This document shows, in pieces, positions 9,408 through 17,773 of a DNA stretch of 64,000 nt. The stretch's first letter is position 1, and each line of letters opens with the position of its first letter. The stretch is from Paenirhizobium selenitireducens ATCC BAA-1503 (GTDB lineage Bacteria; Pseudomonadota; Alphaproteobacteria; Rhizobiales; Rhizobiaceae). The stretch covers positions 291,641 to 355,640 of the forward strand of contig NZ_JAEG01000008.1 of the NCBI RefSeq assembly GCF_000518785.1, given 5' to 3'. A program made the translations under genes and the position numbers. The notes under the pieces were generated by a model. The model searched no databases and was not told the origin of the DNA. It saw nothing but the letters and a program-made list of their open reading frames with translations.

Positions 9408-10877
9408 TTGCGACACGACGACCGTCCATCCATCAGAGCCAAACCAGCCGAGCGTCGCCCCGCGATCCGCGCGACGCTGCTGGCGTCCGCGATGCTACTG
9501 GGCGGACCGCTTCTGGACCCACAGACGCGCGCCATAGCCCAGGCCCCGACGCCGGCCGTGACCGCCCCGCCGGTCCCGGTGAAGGCCGATCCCACCGCAC
9601 CCGATCCGGCCGCCGATGACGCAGCCCTGGCACTGCGCCAGAAACGCGACGAGGTCGGCCGGGAACTGCAGGAGCTTGCCCGCTCGATGCGGGTCTCCGA
9701 CGAGAAGGCCGTCGAACTCGAAGAGAGCATCGCCGCCCTTTCCAAGACCTCCGAGAGCCTGAAGCAGGCGCTGATCGAATCCGCCGCCCGCCGCAAGGAG
9801 CTGGAGCGCAAGATCGCCGCCGGCGAGAAGAAGCTCGCCGAGCTCGGCGTCAGCGAAGACAAGATCCGCCATTCCTTCAAGGATCGCCGCGCCATTCTCG
9901 CCGAGGTGCTGGCCGCCCTGCAGCGCATGGGCCGAAACCCGCCGCCGGCCCTGCTTGTCAGCCCGGAGGACGCACTCGCCTCGGTCAGGACCGCGATCCT
10001 GCTCGGCGCCGTCGTGCCGGGCATCCGCAAGGAAACCGAAAAGCTCGCCGCCGATCTCGCCGAGCTGGTGCGCCTGCGCATGGAAGGCGAAAAGGAGACC
10101 GAGACTCTGGTCGCCACGATCGCCAGCCGGCAGGAGGAGGAACGGCGCATGGACCTGCTGCTGGTCGAAAACGACCGGCTGTCGCGCCAGAACTCGCTGG
10201 AACTCGCGACCGAAAAGCGCCGCGCCGAGGAACTCGCGGCCCGCGCCTCGAGTATGGAGGGCCTGATCGCCAGCCTCGAGACGGAGATCCGTTCGGTGCG
10301 CGAAGCGGCCGACAGGGCCCGCGCCGAGGAGGAGCGGCTGCGCAAGCTCAGCGACGAGCAGAGGCAGAAGGCCAGGGAGCTGGCGGCATCGTCATTGCCT
10401 GATAAAAACCGCATTGCCCCGGCATATGCTTTCTCCGATCTGAAGCAGAAACTGGAACTGCCGGCGGCCGGCGAAATCCTGCGCCAGTACGGCGATCCGG
10501 ACGGAACGGGGCACGAGGCCAAGGGTATGGTCATCGCCTCGGCGCCAGGATCCCTGGTGACCGCACCTGCCGACGGCTGGGTCGTCTACGCCGGTGAATT
10601 CCGCAGTTACGGACAGATGATCATCCTGAATACCGGCGACGGCTATCATGTGGTACTGTCCGGCATGGACCGCATCAACACCGGTCAGGGCAAGTTCGTT
10701 CTTTCCGGCGAGCCCTTGGCGGTGATGGGGGAGAAAAGAGTGGCGAGCGCTACGGCATTGGCGCTGGAAACGGATCGCCCGACCCTTTACATAGAATTTC
10801 GGAAAGATGGAAAACCGGTTGATTCCCGCGAGTGGTGGACCGGAAGTGGCTCTGGAAAGGCACAGAATGATTCGTAG
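9408..10877 (+). CDS. Murein hydrolase activator EnvC-like (coiled coil plus degenerate M23 domain)
   Basis: No ATG precedes the signal peptide, so a TTG at 9408 (upstream CCGGGA) is chosen; GTG 9360 is the alternative. The product is about 489 residues. Residues 20-42 form a signal peptide (hydrophobic core LLASAMLLGG, AIAQA cleavage region). Long charged coiled coils follow (about residues 75-360). The C-terminal LytM/M23 domain has APADGWVVYAGEFRSYGQMIIL, but the usual HxxxD and HxH zinc ligands are missing (YHVVLSG replaces the HLS motif). This fits an EnvC-type activator of amidases rather than an active peptidase. The 3' end overlaps ctpA by 11 bases, so both are probably co-translated envelope proteins. 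Confidence 0.82.
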   Translation: MRHDDRPSIRAKPAERRPAIRATLLASAMLLGGPLLDPQTRAIAQAPTPAVTAPPVPVKADPTAPDPAADDAALALRQKRDEVGRELQELARSMRVSDEKAVELEESIAALSKTSESLKQALIESAARRKELERKIAAGEKKLAELGVSEDKIRHSFKDRRAILAEVLAALQRMGRNPPPALLVSPEDALASVRTAILLGAVVPGIRKETEKLAADLAELVRLRMEGEKETETLVATIASRQEEERRMDLLLVENDRLSRQNSLELATEKRRAEELAARASSMEGLIASLETEIRSVREAADRARAEEERLRKLSDEQRQKARELAASSLPDKNRIAPAYAFSDLKQKLELPAAGEILRQYGDPDGTGHEAKGMVIASAPGSLVTAPADGWVVYAGEFRSYGQMIILNTGDGYHVVLSGMDRINTGQGKFVLSGEPLAVMGEKRVASATALALETDRPTLYIEFRKDGKPVDSREWWTGSGSGKAQNDS

Positions 10878-12189
10878 GGCTTCTCTTGTTCTCGTCGGCG
10901 CGCTTATGGGTGCGACCGCGATGAGCGTTCTCTATTCGGCCGGCATTCCTGCACAGGCCGCCGGCACCTCCACCTACAAGGAATTGTCGATTTTCGGCGA
11001 CGTCTTCGAGCGGGTGCGCGCGCAGTACGTGACGCCGCCGGACGAGGAAAAGCTGGTCGAAAACGCCATTAACGGCATGCTCACCTCGCTTGACCCGCAC
11101 TCGACCTACATGAACGCCAAGGATGCGGCGGACATGCAGACGCAGACGCGCGGCGAATTCGGCGGCATCGGCATCGAAGTGACGATGGAAGAGGAACTGG
11201 TCAAGGTCATCACCCCGATCGATGACACGCCCGGCTCCAAGGCCGGCATTCTGGCCGGCGACTTCATCTCCGAAATCGACGGCGAATCGGTGCGCGGCCT
11301 CAAGCTTGAGGAAGCGGTCGAGAAGATGCGCGGCGCGGTCAACACGCCGATCAAGCTCACCATCCTGCGCAAGGGTGCCGACAAGCCGATCGAGCTGTCC
11401 ATCGTTCGCGAGATCATTCCGATCCGCGCCGTCAAGTCGCGCGTCGAGGGCGACGTCGGCTATCTGCGCGTCATCTCGTTCACCGAGAAGACCTATGACG
11501 ATCTCGAAGCCGCCATCATCAAGATCCAGAAGGAAGTGCCGGCCGACAAGCTCAAGGGCTTCGTCCTCGACCTGCGCCTCAATCCGGGCGGCCTGCTCGA
11601 CCAGGCGATCTACGTCTCCGACGCCTTCCTCGAGCGCGGCGAAGTGGTCTCCACCCGTTCGCGCGATCCGGAAGACACGCGTCGCTTCAACGCCAGCGCA
11701 GGCGACCTGACCGACGGCAAGCCGCTGGTGGTTCTGGTCAACGGCGGCTCGGCTTCGGCTTCGGAAATCGTCGCCGGCGCGCTGCAGGACCTGAAGCGGG
11801 CGACCGTGCTCGGCACCCGCTCGTTCGGCAAGGGCTCCGTCCAGACCATCATCCCGATGGGCGAGAAGGGCGCGCTGCGGCTGACCACGGCGCTCTATTA
11901 CACGCCGTCGGGCCGCTCGATCCAGGGCACCGGCATCGAGCCGGACATCAAGGTCGAACAGCCGCTGCCGGAAGAGCTGCAGGGCAAGGTGCGCGCTGAG
12001 GGCGAATCGGCTCTCAAGGGCCACATCAAGGGCCAGAACGAGAGCGAAGAGGGCTCCGGCTCTGTCGCCTATGTCCCGCCGGAAGCCAAGGACGACGTCC
12101 AGCTGAACTACGCGCTCGATCTGCTGCGCGGCGCCAAGACCGATCCGTCCTTCCCGGCCGACCCGGCCAAGGCCGTCGTGGCAAAGTAA
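10867..12189 (+). CDS. ctpA: S41 family carboxyl-terminal processing peptidase
   Basis: The 440-residue periplasmic serine protease starts at ATG 10867, inside the end of the EnvC-like gene. Residues 1-32 are a signal peptide (LVLVGALMGATAMSVL). A PDZ domain (about 85-170) contains GIGIEVTMEEE. The catalytic Ser is in GGSASASEIVAGAL and the Lys in RSFGKGSVQ, the Ser/Lys dyad of tail-specific proteases. The region ALYYTPSGRSIQGTGIEPD is typical of CtpA. The protein is expected to trim envelope proteins, possibly peptidoglycan hydrolases, which fits the adjacent EnvC-like gene. Confidence 0.93.
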   Translation: MIRRASLVLVGALMGATAMSVLYSAGIPAQAAGTSTYKELSIFGDVFERVRAQYVTPPDEEKLVENAINGMLTSLDPHSTYMNAKDAADMQTQTRGEFGGIGIEVTMEEELVKVITPIDDTPGSKAGILAGDFISEIDGESVRGLKLEEAVEKMRGAVNTPIKLTILRKGADKPIELSIVREIIPIRAVKSRVEGDVGYLRVISFTEKTYDDLEAAIIKIQKEVPADKLKGFVLDLRLNPGGLLDQAIYVSDAFLERGEVVSTRSRDPEDTRRFNASAGDLTDGKPLVVLVNGGSASASEIVAGALQDLKRATVLGTRSFGKGSVQTIIPMGEKGALRLTTALYYTPSGRSIQGTGIEPDIKVEQPLPEELQGKVRAEGESALKGHIKGQNESEEGSGSVAYVPPEAKDDVQLNYALDLLRGAKTDPSFPADPAKAVVAK

Positions 12190-12195
12190 GGAATG

Positions 12196-12219
12196 GGGCG
12201 CCGGAGCAATCCGGCGCCC
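12196..12219 (+). terminator. Strong hairpin after ctpA
   Basis: A perfect 10-bp stem GGGCGCCGGA / TCCGGCGCCC around a GCAA loop begins 7 bases after the ctpA stop. No T-run follows, so it may stabilise the 3' end or attenuate rather than fully terminate. Confidence 0.55.
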
Positions 12220-12254
12220 GCTTGCATTCGCCACCCGACGGGAGCGCATAGACC

Positions 12255-13448
12255 TTGAGCGCCGATCTCCATGCACCGCTCGGCCAGGGCCGCAGGCCGG
12301 GAAGATCGCCGCGTCGCCGGCCTTCCCTTGCCGCCATGCTCGGCAGTCTGTCGCTCGTCTCCATTCTCGGCCTCTCCACCTATTCCGCGATCGCGCCGCT
12401 TCCGCTGCGTCAATTCTCCGACGCGGTGCCCAAGCCCGACGGCCCGGACACCCAGACGGCGCAAGCACCCGGCGGCACGGCGCCCGCCGGCTCCGGCCAG
12501 AACCTCGCCACCAGCCGCCCGCTTGGCGGGGCGACGGTGCAGCGCACGGTGACCGACGACGGCTCGGTCGTCACCAAGTTCACGCCGAAGCCGCGCGACG
12601 GAAACGGACCCGTACTGATCGACAGCCAGACAATCGGCCAGGACAGCCGCGTCGCCGCCCTCCCCAACGATGACCTGCTCGAGGACACGCCGGAAGGTCG
12701 CCTTCCGATCATCGGCCCCGATGGCCTCAGGCCGTTCGAGCAATATGCGCGCCCCTGGTCGGGCTCCCGCGCAACCCGCGTCGCCATCGTCGTCGGCGGC
12801 ATCGGGCTCAGCCAGACCGGTAGCCAGCGTGCCATCCGCGACCTGCCCGAAGAAATCACGCTGGCCTTCGCCGCGACCGGCAACAGCCTCTCGCGCTGGA
12901 TGCAGGAAGCCCGCCGCAAGGGCCACGAGATCGTTCTGCAGGTGCCCTTCGAACCCTTCGATTATCCGGCCAACAATCCCGGCCGCGGCACGCTTCTGAC
13001 CAGCGATCAGCCGGACGAGGCACTGAAGAAGCTGCACGAGGCCATGGGCCGCATCACCAACTACACCGGCGTCATGAACTACATGGGCGCGAAATACATG
13101 TCGGACGCCACGGCCTTCGAGCCGGTGATGCGCGACATCGGCGCGCGCGGCCTGCTCTTCCTCGACGACGGCTCGACCGCCCGCTCGCTGACCGACAGCT
13201 TTGCCAAGGCGATCGGCATGCCCTATGCGCAGGGCAACCTGCTGCTCGACGGCCAGCCGGAAAAGGCGGCCGTGCTGGCCAAGCTCGACGAGCTGGAACG
13301 CATCGCCCGCCGCAACGGCCAGGCGATCGGCATCGCCTCGGCCTTCGACGAGACGATTGCCGCGATCCGCCAATGGAGCGAGGAGGCAGCCGGCCGAGGA
13401 ATTGAGATCGTTGGCGTCTCCGCCCTTGCGGCCGACGCCGAGCAGTAA
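12255..13448 (+). CDS. Divergent polysaccharide deacetylase family protein (YibQ-like)
   Basis: The 397-residue protein starts at TTG 12255 behind GGGAGCG. A transmembrane or signal segment lies at about residues 30-55 ([21 protein letters not shown]), followed by a proline- and threonine-rich linker. The deacetylase-like domain occupies about 175-395: [53 protein letters not shown] and YMGAKYMSD. This family (formerly DUF610) is related to NodB-fold deacetylases but diverged. The gene sits between ctpA and rppH, as in other Rhizobiaceae. The role is envelope-related by context; the substrate is not known. Confidence 0.85.
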   Translation: MSADLHAPLGQGRRPGRSPRRRPSLAAMLGSLSLVSILGLSTYSAIAPLPLRQFSDAVPKPDGPDTQTAQAPGGTAPAGSGQNLATSRPLGGATVQRTVTDDGSVVTKFTPKPRDGNGPVLIDSQTIGQDSRVAALPNDDLLEDTPEGRLPIIGPDGLRPFEQYARPWSGSRATRVAIVVGGIGLSQTGSQRAIRDLPEEITLAFAATGNSLSRWMQEARRKGHEIVLQVPFEPFDYPANNPGRGTLLTSDQPDEALKKLHEAMGRITNYTGVMNYMGAKYMSDATAFEPVMRDIGARGLLFLDDGSTARSLTDSFAKAIGMPYAQGNLLLDGQPEKAAVLAKLDELERIARRNGQAIGIASAFDETIAAIRQWSEEAAGRGIEIVGVSALAADAEQ

Positions 13449-13458
13449 GGGGGACATG

Positions 13459-13986
13459 ATGGAAAAGACCGTTTTCACGAAAATCCGTGCCGAAGACCTG
13501 CCCTATCGCCCGTGCGTCGGCATCATGGTGCTCAATCCGGCGGGCCTGGTCTGGGCCGGGCGACGCATCCCGGAAGGCAATTCGGAATATGACGGATCGC
13601 CCATGCTCTGGCAGATGCCGCAGGGCGGCATAGACGACGGCGAGGATCCCTTGCCGGCAGCGCTGCGGGAGCTCTACGAAGAAACCGGCATGAGGAGCGT
13701 GTCGCTGCTCGCCGAGGCAAGCCGCTGGATCAATTACGACCTGCCGGCCGAGCTGATCGGCATCGGGCTCAAGGGCAAGTATCGTGGCCAGACGCAACGC
13801 TGGTTCGCCTTCCGCTTCGACGGCGACGAGAGCGAGATCGCCATCGACCCGCCGCCGGGCGGCCACACAGCCGAATTCGACGCCTGGGAATGGAAGCCGA
13901 TGGCCGAACTCCCCGACCTGATCGTGCCGTTCAAGCGCAGCGTCTACGAACAGGTGGTCGCCGAGTTCCACCACCTCGCCGGCTGA
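13459..13986 (+). CDS. rppH: RNA pyrophosphohydrolase (Nudix)
   Basis: The 175-residue Nudix enzyme removes pyrophosphate from the 5' end of mRNA to trigger decay. The complete Nudix box is visible from about residue 55 ([20 protein letters not shown], then TG). MPQGGID just before it and the C-terminal [18 protein letters not shown] are RppH hallmarks. Two consecutive ATGs (13456 and 13459) follow AAGGGGG; the second has the better spacing and is chosen. It is expected to be cytosolic. Confidence 0.93.
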   Translation: MEKTVFTKIRAEDLPYRPCVGIMVLNPAGLVWAGRRIPEGNSEYDGSPMLWQMPQGGIDDGEDPLPAALRELYEETGMRSVSLLAEASRWINYDLPAELIGIGLKGKYRGQTQRWFAFRFDGDESEIAIDPPPGGHTAEFDAWEWKPMAELPDLIVPFKRSVYEQVVAEFHHLAG

Positions 13987-14228
13987 GAGACGCCGGCGTC
14001 ACTTGGGGTGCTGACGGTATCACCGCGCGCCGCGATATGCTGCACAAGGCTGCCGCCCGGCACGGCCGCAAGGGCCGCATCGGGCTGCTGCGCGACGACA
14101 ACCTGGCTGGCAGCGGGTGTGACCGAATAGGCCTTTTCCCCGTCGCGATCGACCAGCACAGCGGACCACCGCATGATCTGACCAGTGACGGCCAGCATGG
14201 TGAGGAAGGCGGCGACGTAGCGCAGCAA
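13944..14228 (-). CDS. Hypothetical small membrane-anchored protein, possibly frameshifted
   Basis: The 94-residue frame starts at TTG 14228 and has a hydrophobic N-terminus ([18 protein letters not shown]) followed by a polar segment. I do not recognise it. Its end overlaps the 3' end of rppH by 43 bases, tail to tail. Upstream, a different minus frame begins with a strong GGAGGGGG and ATG at 14386 and carries the repeated QIELSRVD leader; a single shift would join that leader to this membrane segment. It may therefore be the remains of one gene of about 145 codons. It could also be a chance frame in intergenic DNA. Confidence 0.3.
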   Translation of the reverse strand: MLRYVAAFLTMLAVTGQIMRWSAVLVDRDGEKAYSVTPAASQVVVAQQPDAALAAVPGGSLVQHIAARGDTVSTPSDAGVSQPARWWNSATTCS

Positions 14229-14319
14229 GGGGCGGGCGCAAAGTCTGCGGCCGCCGAAAAGTGACAGTCCTCGGCATTACCCGGTCCAGGGGAGATCTGT
14301 GCTACCTCAATAGCCGCAG

Positions 14320-14375
14320 GCCTCGACCGGTCCTGGGCTGACCGCGACGGGTCGACCCTCGATAGTTCGATCTGC
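14320..14375 (-). repeat. 56-base dispersed repeat, copy B
   Basis: This stretch matches 2642-2697 (3 differences in 56) on the opposite strand. It is preceded, on the minus strand, by GAGGAGGGGGTG and an ATG at 14386. It is read in the same frame as in the acetyltransferase gene, giving MAGK then QIELSRVDPSRS. Confidence 0.85.
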
Positions 14376-14563
14376 TTTCCTGCCATCACCCCCTCCTCAT
14401 CAGTGGCTGGATGCCGATCCTCTCGGCGCCCAGGCGTCCATGGACGGGCACGAACGTCCCGTTCCCGACAGGCATCGTGCGCCCCTTCCGCGACAGCTCG
14501 CGCGCCTATAGCCTCGTCCCGCCCGGCAATGCTATGGGAGGTCGAACAAAGGGGACCAGGGCC

Positions 14564-15091
14564 ATGTCGGTGGAATTCTATGCAGATTACGTGCGTCCGC
14601 TGCGCACCCTCTTTGCCGAACTCGACCAGCATCCCGAGTGGTTCCAGACCTATGACGTGCATATCGAACTTGCTGCCTCCGGCAAGCTCGTCGTCTATGA
14701 GACGAAGAGGCAGAAAGGCCAGACCGACAGCCTCTACTATGGTCGCTCCGGTCCAGGCGACAGCCCGCGCCAGATCGCCCAGGCGGCGGCCTTCGCCGCC
14801 ATCGACCATTTCATGGCGCTCAGCCAGTTCCTCGCCTTCAATGGCAAGCTGGAGAACCTGAAAGGCGAAGAGGCGGCCCAGGTCTTGACGATCGGCTCGC
14901 AATACCCGTCCTGCGCAATCCGTTTTGCCTATCGCAAGAAGGGCCAGCCGAACGCCAAGGCCATGTTCATGATCTTTGTCGGCTTCAACGACGATCATGA
15001 CGCGGACGAGTACGTCGCGAAGATCGCCGACCCCGCCACCCTGGTGGACAGCCGCCCGCTTCGCGGCGACAAGGTCTACGAGTGGAAGTGA
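14564..15091 (+). CDS. Conserved hypothetical protein
   Basis: The 175-residue product begins at ATG 14564 behind GGGGACC. It is acidic-basic mixed and soluble, with no signal peptide or membrane segment. Sequence features are MSVEFYADYVRPLRTLF, an alternating strand region HIELAASGKLVVYETKRQKG and a C-terminal MFMIFVGFNDDHDADEYVAKI. I do not recognise a characterised family. Base composition and codon use match the neighbouring core genes. It stands alone between rppH and the REP-like repeat block. Confidence 0.65.
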   Translation: MSVEFYADYVRPLRTLFAELDQHPEWFQTYDVHIELAASGKLVVYETKRQKGQTDSLYYGRSGPGDSPRQIAQAAAFAAIDHFMALSQFLAFNGKLENLKGEEAAQVLTIGSQYPSCAIRFAYRKKGQPNAKAMFMIFVGFNDDHDADEYVAKIADPATLVDSRPLRGDKVYEWK

Positions 15092-15224
15092 CGGCTGCGT
15101 CGCCGAAAGCCTGCCAAGACAGCGGGCAGTAACGACGACCTGCCGAGCCCCCATGCCGGGAATCGCGCTGATACGGCCGCATCCGTCAACGGCGCGACAC
15201 ATTGAAGCTTTGCCGGCTATGTTT

Positions 15225-16180
15225 CTACCCGCCCACGCCCTTCAAGGGGCACTTCCGCTCCCACTCAGGGTGGGGCTCACCGTGTACCGCGTGGCAGTTT
15301 TGCACGTCATCTTTCGTTGCGTCGAACGCGTGGGTCGGCAAGCATTGCAGGTTGCGCCGTGGATCCTCGGGTCAGGCCCGAGGATGACGACCGCGGAGAG
15401 CGACGGAATACTCCAAGAGCCGTTGCCGCTTGCTGAAATGCATGACGGAACCGGCCGGCTGCCGACCACGGACCGTCGAATGCGACAGAAGGTCCAAGAG
15501 ACGTTCCTTCAGCTGAGACGGGCGTTGGAGCATCCCTACCCCAAATGAAAGGTCGTCATCCTCGGGCTGACCCGAGGATCCACGCCGCAGGCCACGTCTC
15601 GCGGCAAGCCGAAGCGCGACCCTCATGCTGAGGCGCCCGAGCAGAGCGAGAGCCTCGAAGCAGCCGACGCGCACTCGACCGGCACCATCCTCCACCCGCC
15701 CTCGCCCTTCGAGGGTCGCTTCCGCTCCGACCTCAGGGTGAGGGCTCACCGTGTGCCGGCTTGGCAGTGCCAGTCGCCCCTCGTTGAGGAATTTTCGTGG
15801 AAAGCGTTGGTCGCAAGCGTTGCAGGCTGTGCCGTGGATCCTCGGCACAAGGCCGAGGATGACGACAGCAGTGGGTTGTGGAATGCTCCAGGAGCCGCGG
15901 TAAGTGGTGGAATGCTTCAAGAGCCGTTGCAGTTTGCTGAACGCAAGACGGAACCGGCCGGCCACCGGCCACCGAATGCGGACAGAAGGTCCGAGACGCG
16001 TTCTTTCTGCTGAAACGGGCGTTGGAGCATCCCTACCCCAAATGAAAGGTCGTCATCCTCGGGCTTGACCCGAGGATCCATGCCCCACGCACAGGACGGG
16101 TCGAAGGCCACGTGGCGCCCCTCATGCTGAGGTGCCCGAGCAAAGCGAGACCTCGAAGCAGCCGGCGGCACACTCGAACA
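15225..16180. repeat. Mosaic of REP-like palindromic repeats, gene-free
   Basis: This region between the hypothetical gene and bfr holds no credible gene. Four copies of a palindrome of the form ATCCTCGG...CCGAGGAT lie at 15363-15385, 15558-15579, 15838-15860 and 16055-16077, in alternating orientation. They are embedded in two diverged copies of a unit of about 360-380 bases (about 15225-15582 and 15701-16081), separated and followed by another palindromic unit starting CTCATGCTGAGG (about 15622 and 16123). The exact duplicate GGGCGTTGGAGCATCCCTAC occurs at 15519 and 16017. Such units are common in rhizobial intergenic DNA. Confidence 0.8.
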
Positions 16181-16342
16181 TTGTCGCGCCCCACCCGTCC
16201 TCGATCTTCAGTCGGCGCCGGGAAGAGGGAGCCAATCCGGGACCGGGACCATATAGGCCCCGCGGGTCGCGTTGCCGACGACCGCCGAAAAGGCTTGCCG
16301 CCAATTGGCGGCCCGCCCTCTGCGGACGGGCCCCCGGTATCC

Positions 16343-16828
16343 TTATTCGGCGGCGTCGGCGGAATCGGCGTTCAGCTGGCCGTATTTCTGTTCACCGATC
16401 TTCGAGAGCAGGTCGAGCTGGGTTTCGAGGAAGTCGATATGGCCTTCCTCGTCCATCAGCAGCTCTTCGAACAGCTTCATGCTGACATAGTCGCCGGCCT
16501 GGTAACAGATGTCGCGCGAGGCCTTGTAGGCGGTGCGGGCGTCGTATTCGCCGGCGAGATCGGCTTCGAGCACTTCCTTGACGTTCTGGCCGATGCGCAG
16601 CGGCGCGACCGTCTGCAGGTTCGGGTGCCCTTCGAGGAAGATGATGCGCGAGATCAGCTTGTCGGCATGCTGCATCTCTTCGATCGATTCGGCGCGCTCC
16701 TTCTTGGCGAGCTTGGTGTAGCCCCAGTCGTCGAGGAGGCGGTAGTGCAGCCAGTACTGGTTGACGGCGCCCAGCTCCAGGAACAGTGCCTCGTTCAGCC
16801 GTTCGATTACTTTTTGATCACCCTTCAT
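16343..16828 (-). CDS. bfr: Bacterioferritin
   Basis: The 161-residue protein stores iron as a 24-subunit haem-containing shell. All ferroxidase ligands are in place by count: Glu18, Glu51, His54, Glu94, Glu127 and His130. The haem-binding Met52 is present. The length is normal for the family. The GGGACCCGT stretch upstream of the ATG is a weak ribosome binding site. The gene for the partner ferredoxin (bfd) lies upstream on the same strand but 498 bases away, so bfr probably has its own promoter. Confidence 0.96.
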   Translation of the reverse strand: MKGDQKVIERLNEALFLELGAVNQYWLHYRLLDDWGYTKLAKKERAESIEEMQHADKLISRIIFLEGHPNLQTVAPLRIGQNVKEVLEADLAGEYDARTAYKASRDICYQAGDYVSMKLFEELLMDEEGHIDFLETQLDLLSKIGEQKYGQLNADSADAAE

Positions 16829-17326
16829 GACGGGTCCCTTCTTCTGTGGTTTTGTCGGTAAGAACTAAGTCCGTTCGCTCCTGTCGTAGAGACAGACGCG
16901 AACGCGCCGCGGAAATTCTGCTTTCATCTCAATCTAGTGCACTCTCCCATCGAAGGAAACCGGCCTTGACCGCGTCACGGTCCGAATGCCGCCGTGGTCT
17001 CCTGAAGGCATCGCTTGAAGCAGTCCGCAACAGGGTACGAAGATTTGCTGGGGAGAGGTCGTGCCGGCGCTCCTTCGGCTGGCAGGTTCCCCGGACAGCA
17101 GGAATGACGTCGAACGGCGGCCGCACGGACCTTTTGTCGTCGCAAGCGACGAGACCACGCGCCCGCGACCATGCCTTTCCGCGAAAACTGCCGCTGATCG
17201 GCTGGCAATGGCACCACGCCTGCGGATCGCGAGGCAAGGGATGCATGCCCGAAGGCGCCATGCGCACCACGCCTCTCGACCATCCCTTTTTTGAAGGCAG
17301 GAACCGCGGCCGACGCGCCGATGCGC
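16829..17326. other. 498-base gap between bfd and bfr
   Basis: No reading frame here looks like a real gene: the long frames on both strands are arginine- and proline-rich shadows with no family resemblance. It must contain the bfr promoter near its left end. I see no convincing Irr or RirA box, and no obvious RNA fold. Confidence 0.5.
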
Positions 17327-17638
17327 TCAGGCCACCTGGGCGGCACGCTGGCGACGCTCGAGGCTGGCCGTCTTCTGCTCCTCGTGGAAACGCTTCAGGC
17401 GTTCCATGAAGTCGACGACGTCGGCACCGTCGGTCTGGCGGGCAGCGTGGTATTCCTCGGTGGTGCGGATGATGATCTCGACGACATTGGGAAAGCAGCC
17501 GCAGCAACGGCCACGCTTGCCCATGGCATGGTAGACCTTGGCCGGGACGATCAACTGCCAACAGTCCTCGTCAAGGAGGTCGTTGATGACGTCCTTGATG
17601 TCCTTGTCGGTGATGTAATTGCAGCTGCAGACCAGCAT
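17327..17638 (-). CDS. bfd: Bacterioferritin-associated ferredoxin
   Basis: The 103-residue protein starts MLVCSCNYIT, the BFD-like [2Fe-2S] signature. The cysteines at 4 and 6 and the downstream RCCGC cluster (45, 46, 48) supply cluster ligands. Known Bfd reduces the ferric core of bacterioferritin to release iron, which fits the neighbouring bfr. The protein is longer than the E. coli one (64 residues) because of a charged C-terminal helix (about 55-103), a form common in Rhizobiales. AGAGG precedes the ATG. Confidence 0.88.
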   Translation of the reverse strand: MLVCSCNYITDKDIKDVINDLLDEDCWQLIVPAKVYHAMGKRGRCCGCFPNVVEIIIRTTEEYHAARQTDGADVVDFMERLKRFHEEQKTASLERRQRAAQVA

Positions 17639-17773
17639 GGCCTCTACGCTCTTCCAAACATGACTTTCAGCCCCTCCTTTCTGCTAAACAGGATGGCCTT
17701 TGTCAAGAAAATTTCCGACGCAGGCCGACCATTGATGCGCGGACCCGCCACCGGGGCGGAACCGCTGCCCGTT

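Noticed and set aside
15225..16180. A CRISPR array in the repeat-rich region before bfr
   Set aside because: Repeats are few, palindromic, diverged and unevenly spaced, with duplicated rather than unique sequence between them; no cas genes are present.
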